Origin: Pseudooceanicola nanhaiensis DSM 18065
Lineage (GTDB): Bacteria > Pseudomonadota > Alphaproteobacteria > Rhodobacterales > Rhodobacteraceae
Assembly (NCBI RefSeq): GCF_000688295.1
Contig: NZ_JHZF01000013.1
Span: 186,001 to 250,000, forward strand
Direction: 5' to 3'
Length of the DNA stretch: 64,000 bases
In this document: positions 17,228 to 25,400 of the stretch, piece by piece
How positions within the stretch are numbered: position 1 is the stretch's first letter
Layout: each line of letters begins with the position of its first letter
Made by a program: the position numbers and the translations under genes
The notes under the pieces: model-generated
Told to the model about the DNA's origin: nothing
Seen by the model: the letters and a program-made list of their open reading frames with translations, nothing else
The model's database searches: none

Positions 17228-18388
17228 ATGACAATTCGATTCAGCGCCGCCCTTGCCGCGGCCGTACTTGCCGTGCCTGCTTTCGCACAGGACGTCGAAC
17301 TCCCGGGACAGGTGAGCTGGACGGCCTATGACCTCGGCTCCGCAGGTTACAACCAGGCCGTGGCCATCGGGTCCGCCTTCAAGAATGCCTACGGCACCAA
17401 CCTGCGGGTTCTGCCGGGCAAGAACGACGTGGCCCGCTCCGAGCCGCTGCGCCAGGGCAAGGTCGACTTCTCGGCCACCGGCATCGGCGGCACCTACATG
17501 GCACAGGAAGGCGCGTTCGAATACGGCGCCGAGAACTGGGGCCCGCAGCAGGTCCGCGTGATCCTCGCGAACGTGGGCCCCGTCGGCCTTTCGGTCGCGG
17601 TCACCCGTGCCGCCTGCGAAAAGGCCGGCAAGCCCGATTGCGAAGGCTTCACCTATGCCGACATGAAGGGCCTCCGCGTGGCCGAAGTCCGCGGCGCCCC
17701 GGCGCTGAACGTCGCGATGGAAGCCTACCTCGCCTACGGCGGCCTCACCTGGGACGACGTCGAGGTGGTCGAGTTCGGCGGCTACGGTGACAGCTGGAAA
17801 GCGCTCGGCTCGGGCCAGTCGGACGTGGCCTTCGCCGCGACCAACTCGGGCTTCGCCTACGAGCAGGAGACCAACCCGAACGGCCTGTTCTGGCCGCCGA
17901 TCGACGCCAACGACACCGAGGCGCTCGAGCGGATGCAGAACGTCGCGCCCTATTTCGCCCCGGGCGAGGCAACCGTCGGCGCCGGGATCGACGGCAAGGA
18001 CGCGATCAAGACCGCCAAGTATCCCTACCCGATCCTGATCGCGATGGCCGACAAGGACGAAGACTTCGTCTACAACCTCACCAAGGCGATGGTCGAGCAG
18101 TTCGACGAATACAACGGCGACGCACCGGGCATCGAGGGCTGGGCGCTCGACAAGCAGAACATGACCTTCGTGGCACCCTACCACGACGGCGCGATCCGCT
18201 ACTTCAAGGAAGCCGGCGTGTGGTCGGAAGAGGCTCAGGCCCATAACGACCAGCTCATCGCGCGTCAGGAGGCCCTGGCCGCTGCGTGGGAAGAACTGAA
18301 GGCCGAAGCCCCGGACAATTGGGAAGAGGCATGGGCCGAGAAGCGCCGCGCGGCGCTCGAGGCCGGCGACTTCAAGGTCGTCTTCTGA
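17228..18388 (+). CDS. TAXI-family TRAP transporter solute-binding protein
   Basis: 386-aa periplasmic receptor with an N-terminal signal peptide (hydrophobic core, probable cleavage after AFA). The mature part has the TAXI pattern: SWTAYDLGSAGYNQAVAIG, then LRVLPGKNDVARSEPLRQGKVDF, which binds the ligand carboxylate, and GIGGTYMAQEG. It delivers an unknown substrate to the fused permease encoded 15 bases downstream. The start at 17228 follows an AGGAGG site. TAXI ligands are generally organic acids such as glutamate or C4-dicarboxylates, but none can be assigned here. Confidence 0.9.
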   Translation: MTIRFSAALAAAVLAVPAFAQDVELPGQVSWTAYDLGSAGYNQAVAIGSAFKNAYGTNLRVLPGKNDVARSEPLRQGKVDFSATGIGGTYMAQEGAFEYGAENWGPQQVRVILANVGPVGLSVAVTRAACEKAGKPDCEGFTYADMKGLRVAEVRGAPALNVAMEAYLAYGGLTWDDVEVVEFGGYGDSWKALGSGQSDVAFAATNSGFAYEQETNPNGLFWPPIDANDTEALERMQNVAPYFAPGEATVGAGIDGKDAIKTAKYPYPILIAMADKDEDFVYNLTKAMVEQFDEYNGDAPGIEGWALDKQNMTFVAPYHDGAIRYFKEAGVWSEEAQAHNDQLIARQEALAAAWEELKAEAPDNWEEAWAEKRRAALEAGDFKVVF

Positions 18389-18403
18389 TCGGGTGGCCGG
18401 CAC

Positions 18404-20386
18404 ATGACTGATACGACTTCGCAGAACGAGCACGGGCTCACTCCGGACGACGGCGAAGCCGCCGCCGCCCGGATCATGCCGGGGCCGCAGCGCGCGGTGA
18501 TCATCGCCGCGACGCTGGCGGGCATCGTGCTGGCCATCTACCAGCTCTTCCAGTTCCGCCAGTTCGGCGTGGTGCTGGAAGGGCGCTACCTCTACATCCT
18601 CGCGGGGCTGTTCCTCTCGATCACCTTCCTGATCTACCGGGCACGCCCCGGCGAGAAGGGGACCGCCCCGTGGTACGACTGGCTGCTCGCCGCCTTCGCG
18701 GCGGCGGTGGCCGGCTATTTCGCCTGGACCGCGGACATGTCGCTGGAACAGGGCTGGGAATACGCGGCCCCGGACAATGCCCGATGGGCCTCGCTCGCCT
18801 TCTGGGTCCTCGTGCTCGAGGCGACGCGGCGCGCGGGCGGCACCGTCCTGTTCCTGATCGTGCTGGTGATCTCGCTCTACCCGACCTTCGCCGGGTGGAT
18901 GCCGAACCCGCTGAACGGTTTCCAGCAGCCCTTCTGGGACACGATCCCGTTCCACATGATCTCGGCCGAAAGCTCCTTCGGGATCCCGATGAAGAGCTTC
19001 GGCCAGCTGGTCATCGGCTTCATCCTCTTCGGCGCCGTGCTGGCGCGGACGGGGGGCGGGGCCTTCTTCAACGACCTCGCCTTCTCGCTCGTCGGCCAGT
19101 TCCGCGGCGGGGCGGCCAAGGTGGCGATCTTCGCTTCGGGCCTCATGGGCTCGATGTCGGGCTCGGTGATCTCGAACGTGCTGTCGACCGGCGCGGTCTC
19201 GATCCCGACGATGAAGAAGACCGGCTTCTCGCCCCAGACCGCCGCCGCGACCGAGGCCTGCGCCTCGACCGGGGGCGTGCTGATGCCGCCGATCATGGGG
19301 GCCACCGCCTTCATCATGGCGTCGTTCCTCGGCCTGCCCTACGTCGAGATCGCGCTCGCCGCGGCGATCCCCTCGCTGCTCTACTACTTCGGGCTCTTCA
19401 CCCAGCTCGACGCCTACGCCGCCCGCAAGGGCCTCAAGGGCGTCCCGCGGGCCGAGCTGCCGAAACTGGGCAAGACGCTGGCCTCGGGATGGACCTATCT
19501 CTTCGTCTTCGCGCTGCTCATCTACATGATGGTCTCGCTGCGGCAGGAGACCCTCGCCCCGTTCTACGCCACCGCCCTGCTTCTGGTCCTGAACCAGATC
19601 CTGCCGGGCAACCGGCTGTCGCTCAGGGGCGCGTCCGATGCCATCGTCGGCACCGGCGGCGCACTGGCCGAGCTGACCACGATCCTTCTGGGCGTGGGCC
19701 TCATCGTCGGCGCCTTCTCGGCCACGGGCCTTGCGGGCACGCTGGTCAACGACCTGATCTTCATGGCCGGCAATTCGACCCTCGCCCTGCTGGTGATGGG
19801 CGCGGCCACCGCCTTCGTCTTCGGCATGGGGATGACCGTGACGGCCTGCTACGTCTTCCTTGCCGTGGTCCTTGCCCCGGCGCTGGAGCAGGTCGGCCTG
19901 AACCGGATCGCGATCCACCTCTTCATCCTCTACTGGGGGATGGTCAGCTACATCACCCCGCCGGTGGCGCTCGGCGCCTTCACGGCGGCGACGCTGGCCG
20001 GGGCCAACCCGTTCAAGGTGGGGATGGAGGCGATGCGCCTCGGCGCGGTGATCTACATCATCCCGTTCTTCTTCGTGCTCGACCCGGCGCTGGTCGGACA
20101 GGGCACGGCCTCCGAGATCGTCGTGGCGCTGGTCGCGGCCCTGCTGGGCGTCTGGTTCATCTCGGGCGGGTTACAGGGCTACGTGACCTTCTGCGGCCCG
20201 CTCGGGAAATCGGTGCTGGGCTACGTGATGCGGACGATGCTCGTCTTCGCGGGCCTCGCCATGGCGATCCCGGGGAACGAGTCTCTCGGTCTCACGCATC
20301 TCGGCACCGCGATCACGGGCGTGGTGCTGGCCGCGCCGCCGATCCTCGTGGCCCTGATGCAGGGCCGCCGGGCGGCCACCGCCTGA
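18404..20386 (+). CDS. TRAP transporter fused permease (DctQ-DctM, 4TM/12TM)
   Basis: 660-aa integral membrane protein. The first four membrane segments (~residues 30-130) correspond to the small DctQ subunit and are fused to the DctM-like large permease. Typical DctM sequence follows: GRTGGG-like VLARTGGGAFFNDLAFSLVG, SGSVISNVLSTGAVSIPTMKKTG and TGGVLMPPIMGATAFIMASF. Fused permeases are the rule for TAXI systems and act as sodium-coupled importers. It forms a two-gene operon with the preceding receptor. Confidence 0.92.
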   Translation: MTDTTSQNEHGLTPDDGEAAAARIMPGPQRAVIIAATLAGIVLAIYQLFQFRQFGVVLEGRYLYILAGLFLSITFLIYRARPGEKGTAPWYDWLLAAFAAAVAGYFAWTADMSLEQGWEYAAPDNARWASLAFWVLVLEATRRAGGTVLFLIVLVISLYPTFAGWMPNPLNGFQQPFWDTIPFHMISAESSFGIPMKSFGQLVIGFILFGAVLARTGGGAFFNDLAFSLVGQFRGGAAKVAIFASGLMGSMSGSVISNVLSTGAVSIPTMKKTGFSPQTAAATEACASTGGVLMPPIMGATAFIMASFLGLPYVEIALAAAIPSLLYYFGLFTQLDAYAARKGLKGVPRAELPKLGKTLASGWTYLFVFALLIYMMVSLRQETLAPFYATALLLVLNQILPGNRLSLRGASDAIVGTGGALAELTTILLGVGLIVGAFSATGLAGTLVNDLIFMAGNSTLALLVMGAATAFVFGMGMTVTACYVFLAVVLAPALEQVGLNRIAIHLFILYWGMVSYITPPVALGAFTAATLAGANPFKVGMEAMRLGAVIYIIPFFFVLDPALVGQGTASEIVVALVAALLGVWFISGGLQGYVTFCGPLGKSVLGYVMRTMLVFAGLAMAIPGNESLGLTHLGTAITGVVLAAPPILVALMQGRRAATA

Positions 20387-20394
20387 CAAGAGAC

Positions 20395-20421
20395 GGGCGC
20401 GGCGAGCCTCTCGCCGCGCCC
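20395..20421. terminator. Hairpin between convergent TRAP and pbpC genes
   Basis: GGGCGCGGCGAG (20395-20406) pairs perfectly over 12 bp with 20410-20421 around a 3-nt loop. No T-run is present on either side. Its position between converging stops suggests bidirectional termination. Confidence 0.55.
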
Positions 20422-20439
20422 CGCCTGCCTCTCACCCCG

Positions 20440-22491
20440 TCATTCCAGTTCGACTTTGACCCGCGCCGCGCGGCCCTCGGCGTCGATCACCGCGATCTCC
20501 GAGAATCCCGCGGGCAGGCGATCGAGCAGCAGCTCGCGCCGCCGCACGCCCGTGGCCACCGGGCGCCCGCTCACCATCCAGGTGAAGGGCGGCTTGCCCT
20601 CGCGCACCCGCACCGGCACGCCCGCCTCGCCCGCCGCCAGCACCGCGCCGTCCGGCGGAAAGGCCATCACCGGCGCCTCCGGGTCGGGGATCAGCCGGGC
20701 GGCGCGGCCGCGGAAACGCTTGAGCGGTTCCGGCAGACGCGAGGCGCCGACCAGCAGCGTCTCGGGCGGCGGCGGAGGCAGCGGGTCGAGCGACGGCTTC
20801 AACCGCTGGAACGCCTCGAAAAGCACCGGCGCCGCCGTGTCCGCGCCGAAGGCTCCCGGCACCGGCGTGCCGTCCGGACGCCCCATCCAGACGCCGATCG
20901 CGTGCCGCCCGTCGAAGCCGAGCGCCCAGGCGTCGCGGTGCCCGTAGCTCGTCCCGGTCTTGTAGGCGAGCCGGTTCATCGGCGCGCCGGGCGGCGGCGC
21001 GAGCCCCGAGAGGATATGCGCCACCTGCCAGGCGGCCGCGCGCGAGGTGATCCGCCGGGCGGACGCCTCTGAACCTTCGTCGATACGCCAGCGCAGGGGC
21101 GTCGCGATCCCGCCCTGCGCCAGACCGGCATAGAGCCCCGTCAGCTCCTCCAGCCGCACCCCGACCCCGCCGAGCGCCAGCGCCAGCCCGGGCTTGCCGC
21201 CGGGCAGGACCGCCTCCACTCCCGCCCGTCCGAGCGCCGCCATCAGCTTCTCGGGCCCGAGCGCGTCGGTCAGCAGCACCACCGGCACGTTGAGCGACAG
21301 GCGCAACGCCTCTTCCACCGGCAATTCGCCGCGGAAGGCGCCGTCGAAATTCTGCGGGGCGTAGCTGCCGAAGGCGACCGGCCGGTCGGCGATCAGCGTC
21401 TGCGGATGCGCCAGACCGGCGTCGAAGCCGAGGGCATAGACCAGCGGCTTCAGCGTCGAACCCGGCGAGCGCAGTGCCCGCGTCATGTCGACGAAGCCCT
21501 CGCGGCCCCTCACCTCGTAGCCGCCCGACCCGACCGAGGCGAGGATCTCGCCCGTCACGTGATCCGCCGCGACGATGGCGATGGAGACGCCTCGCGCCGC
21601 CTCGCGCAGCCGGTCGCGGGCAAGCGTTTCCAGCTTGGCCTGAAGGGCCCTGTCGAGCGTCAGCAGGTGGATCGCCCGGTCCGGCGCCTCGGCCAGCGCG
21701 CGGTCGGTCATGTGCGGCGCCAGCGCGGGGAAGGCGCGCCGCCGGGTCGGGACAGGATCGCGCATGGCGGCCCGCGCGGCCTCCTCGCTCAGCACGCCGG
21801 CCTCGGCCATCCGCGCCAGCACGCGGTCCCGCGCGGCGCGGGCGGCGTCGGGATCCCGGTCGGGCCGCCGCGCCTCGGGCGATTGCGGCAGCGCCACCAG
21901 CAGCGCCGCCTCGGCCGGGGTGAGGCGCGCGGGCTCCTTCCCGAACCACGCGAAGGTCGCGGCGCGCAGCCCCTCGAGGTTGCCGCCGAACGGCGCGAGC
22001 GCCATGTAGAGCCGCAGGATCTCGTCCTTCGCGAGGCGCCGCTCCAGCGACAGGGCCAGCCGCGCCTGCCGGATCTTGCCGGACCAGGCGCCGGTCCCGC
22101 TGTCCTCCAGCAGCCGCGCCACCTGCATCGTCAGGGTTGAGCCGCCCGAGACCACCTGTCCCTGCACCAGCGCCTGCCAGCCCGCCCGGAGCACCGCGAG
22201 AGGGTCGACGCCATGATGTTTTCCGAAGCGCTTGTCCTCGTAGGCGACCAGCATCGCGGTATAGCGCGGATCGACACGCGCGGGGTCCACCGGCAGCCGC
22301 CAGATGCCATCCGCCACCGTATAGGCGCGGAGCAGGGCACCGGTCCGGTCCCGCATCTCGACCGAGGTCGCGGGCGCGAGCGACGGCAGCTCCGTGGCGT
22401 CGACCCAGGCGTCGAGGGCATCCCGCCCGCCCGCGTCCAGCCCGAGGGCCAGCGCGAGGGCGGCAAGCGAGAGGCCGGCGCGGCGGGTCAT
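20440..22491 (-). CDS. pbpC: Penicillin-binding protein 1C
   Basis: 683-aa bifunctional peptidoglycan synthase. The glycosyltransferase domain follows the N-terminal signal-anchor (VAYEDKRFGKHHGVDP with the catalytic Glu; GGSTLTMQVARLL). The transpeptidase domain carries the SxxK serine in SPGSTLKPLVYA, SLN in LRLSLNVPVV and KTG in YKTGTSYGHRDAW. A C-terminal PBP1C domain (about residues 590-683) ends the protein. The start overlaps the upstream macroglobulin stop by 4 bases, the classic pbpC/alpha-2-macroglobulin pairing. Confidence 0.95.
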   Translation of the reverse strand: MTRRAGLSLAALALALGLDAGGRDALDAWVDATELPSLAPATSVEMRDRTGALLRAYTVADGIWRLPVDPARVDPRYTAMLVAYEDKRFGKHHGVDPLAVLRAGWQALVQGQVVSGGSTLTMQVARLLEDSGTGAWSGKIRQARLALSLERRLAKDEILRLYMALAPFGGNLEGLRAATFAWFGKEPARLTPAEAALLVALPQSPEARRPDRDPDAARAARDRVLARMAEAGVLSEEAARAAMRDPVPTRRRAFPALAPHMTDRALAEAPDRAIHLLTLDRALQAKLETLARDRLREAARGVSIAIVAADHVTGEILASVGSGGYEVRGREGFVDMTRALRSPGSTLKPLVYALGFDAGLAHPQTLIADRPVAFGSYAPQNFDGAFRGELPVEEALRLSLNVPVVLLTDALGPEKLMAALGRAGVEAVLPGGKPGLALALGGVGVRLEELTGLYAGLAQGGIATPLRWRIDEGSEASARRITSRAAAWQVAHILSGLAPPPGAPMNRLAYKTGTSYGHRDAWALGFDGRHAIGVWMGRPDGTPVPGAFGADTAAPVLFEAFQRLKPSLDPLPPPPPETLLVGASRLPEPLKRFRGRAARLIPDPEAPVMAFPPDGAVLAAGEAGVPVRVREGKPPFTWMVSGRPVATGVRRRELLLDRLPAGFSEIAVIDAEGRAARVKVELE

Positions 22492-25400
22492 TCGATGACC
22501 GTCACCGCGCCCGCCTCCGTCCGCGCGCGGTAGCGCGGGCGGTACATGTCCTCGACCACCGCGGCCGGGTGGTGATAGCTGCCCGGCGTGATCGCGCGGA
22601 CGATATAGGCGAGGTCGAAGCCCTGGTCCGAGGCCCAGTCCACCGCCGCGAGGAAGCGGTCCGCGCGGAATTCGGTCGTGCGGGTGTCCACCGTCTCGAG
22701 CCAGGACAGCGCCGCGATGTCGCCCGAGCGCAGGAGGTTCGGGTTGTCGATCTCGAACCCCGCGGGCAGCGGGTCGTTCACCATCAGCCGCGCGCCGGTC
22801 TCCTCGAAGGGTTGCACGTGCAGCACCGTCACCAGCCGCGATCCGGACGCCACCGTATCGGGCGAGACCTCCTCGCCTTCCAGCGTGTAGTAGCGCCGGG
22901 TCAGCGCGTAGCCGTAGCCGTCCGCGGGCAGCGGCGTCTCGGGCACGCCGACGGTGGTCAACGTGATGTCCGTGGGCGTGGCGCCATCGTTCCGGATCGC
23001 CATGCCGACGGCGGCCTCGGCCTCCATCGCGCGGACCATGGGCCCTGCGACCGGCGTGCCGTTGACCGAGATGTTGCCGACGGAGGGGTCGTCCACCAGC
23101 GCCTTGGCCGCCAGCAGGGTCCAGGCGCTTTCCTGGGTCGAGAAGGGGCCCTCCGCCGCGCCGACATGGGCGGCAAGGAAGGCGCGGTCGACGGCGGTGG
23201 AGCCCGCCTCGACAGCGAGGGACAGCACCCCCGCGGCGTCGCGCATGTCGGTGCCGTAATCGTCGCGGAAGATGCGCGGCTCGTCGCGGTTCGCACGCGC
23301 CTGCATCATCCGGCCGGCGATGGCGAACATCGCGTCCGCCCGCACCTGGTCACCGTAGGAGGCGAGCGCCGTGCCAAGCTGCGCCGCCGCCAGCGGGGTC
23401 GCGAAATCCTCTCCCTTCGCATCCGCATAGTACCGCAGGTCGCCCATGGCCGCCGCGCCCTCGCGCGCCAGGACCATCAGCGCATAGGCCACATCCTCGC
23501 CGCCGCCGTTCACCGTGGCGTCGAAATCCGGGGCGTAGTTGATCCGGTTGCGCAGGTTGTCCATCGCCGCGCGGAAGGCGATGTCGGGCACGTCGTAGCC
23601 CGCCGCACGGGCGCGGCTGAGGAAGTCGGTGACATAGGCATCGAGCCAGAAATCGCCCGAGTCGGCCTGCCAGAGGCCGAAGGCGCCGTTGGCAGCCTGC
23701 CGGGTCAGGACAAGCGTGACCGCCTGGTCGATACGCGTCCGGATGGTGCTTGTGCCCTCCAGCCCCATGGCCTCGGCCACGGAGGAGAGATAGAGCAGCG
23801 GCATCGCCTTCGAGGCCACCTGTTCGGTGCAGCCGTAGGGATAGCGGTCGAGCGCGGCCAGCAGCTCGGGCGCGTTGAGCTTCGCGAGCGGGCCGGCCGA
23901 GACGATCGCCTCTCCGGTGCCGGGGCGCATCCCCGCGAAGACCGCCGCGTCGAGCGTGAAGGTCGCGCCCGCCGCCAGTCCGAAGCGGCGGGTCGAGGCG
24001 ACCTCCGGATCGTTCGCGCGCACCGGCAGCGTGAGCGTCTTGGTCAGCGCCTTGCCGCCCGGGGTGGTGAGCGCGACGCGGATCTCGTGATCGCCGACCG
24101 CGTCCGCGGTGACGGGCAGGCGCAGCGCGACCTTGCCCTTCTCGGTCAGGTCGACCCCCGAGGGGATCGTCCCCGTCAGGCTGACGCCATCCGCCGTGAC
24201 GTCCAGCCCGGCGCGGCCCGTCGGTCCCTGTGCATGCACGATCTCGAGCAGCAGGGAAGAGGTATCGCCGGGCGCCAGGAACCGCGGCAGGCTGGCGGTC
24301 ACGACCACCGGGTCGCGCACCAGCACATCCGCCTCGGCGGATCCGACGCCGGTCTTCGTCCAGGCCAGCGCGGCGAGCCGGACGGTTCCGTTGAACTCCG
24401 GCAGGTCGAAGGTGACCTCGGCCCGTCCATCGGCGCCGACCTGGACGGGGCCGGAGAAATAGGCCACCAGCTCCTCGGTCGGCGGCGGGCTTTCCATACG
24501 CATCCGGTTGGACCCGTCCCCGCCCGAACGCACCGCGCCCTGCGCGCCGTTCATCCCGTCGATCAGCCGGCCGTAGAGGTCGCGGATGTCCATGCCGAGC
24601 CGGCGCTGACCGAAGTAATGGGCCCGCGGGTCGGGGGTCTCGAATCCCGTCAGGTTCAGGATGCCGACATCCGTGGCGGCGATGGTGACCCAGGCCGTCT
24701 CGCCCTCGGTCACGCCGGTCACGCGGACGGCGGCGGTGAGCGGACCGCGGGGATCGACGGCCCCGGGCGCGTCGAAGCTGACGTCGAGCGCCTTGGGCCC
24801 GGGCTCCACCCTGGCGTAGCTCAGGCCCAGCCCGCGGGCCGGGTTGCGCCCGGCGGCCACGTCCATCGGGCGGATCACGGAAACGGTGACATATGCCCCG
24901 GTGCCCCAATCGGCGGTCACGGGCAGGTCGATGAGGTTCTCGCCTTCCGTCACCTCGACCACCTTCATGTCGATCAGCCGGTTCGACAGCACGCTCACCA
25001 GAGCCGTGCCCGCGTAGCGCGGCACGACGCGCAGCTCGGCGGTGTCGCCGATGGCATAGCCCGGCGCGTCGAGCGAAAGCTCCAGCGTGTCGGGGGTGGA
25101 GGAGGCATCGGCGGGCGCGTACCAGCCGGCCCAGAAATCCTCGGAGGCGGTGACGGGCGTGCCGCCCGCGCGCTCCACGACGATTTCGTAATGGCCCCAC
25201 TCCACGGGGGCCGAGACCTCGACCGGATCGGCGCCGAGGGTCGCGGTGCCGGTGGCGACCTCGGTGCGGGTGGTGAAGGGCTCCCACTCCCAGTTGCCGT
25301 ATTGCTGGTACCATTGGTAGCGCGTCTCGACCCGGTTCACGGTCCATGTCACCGGCATCCCGGTCCGGGCAAGGTCCGGCCCCACGGCGATCAGGTCGAA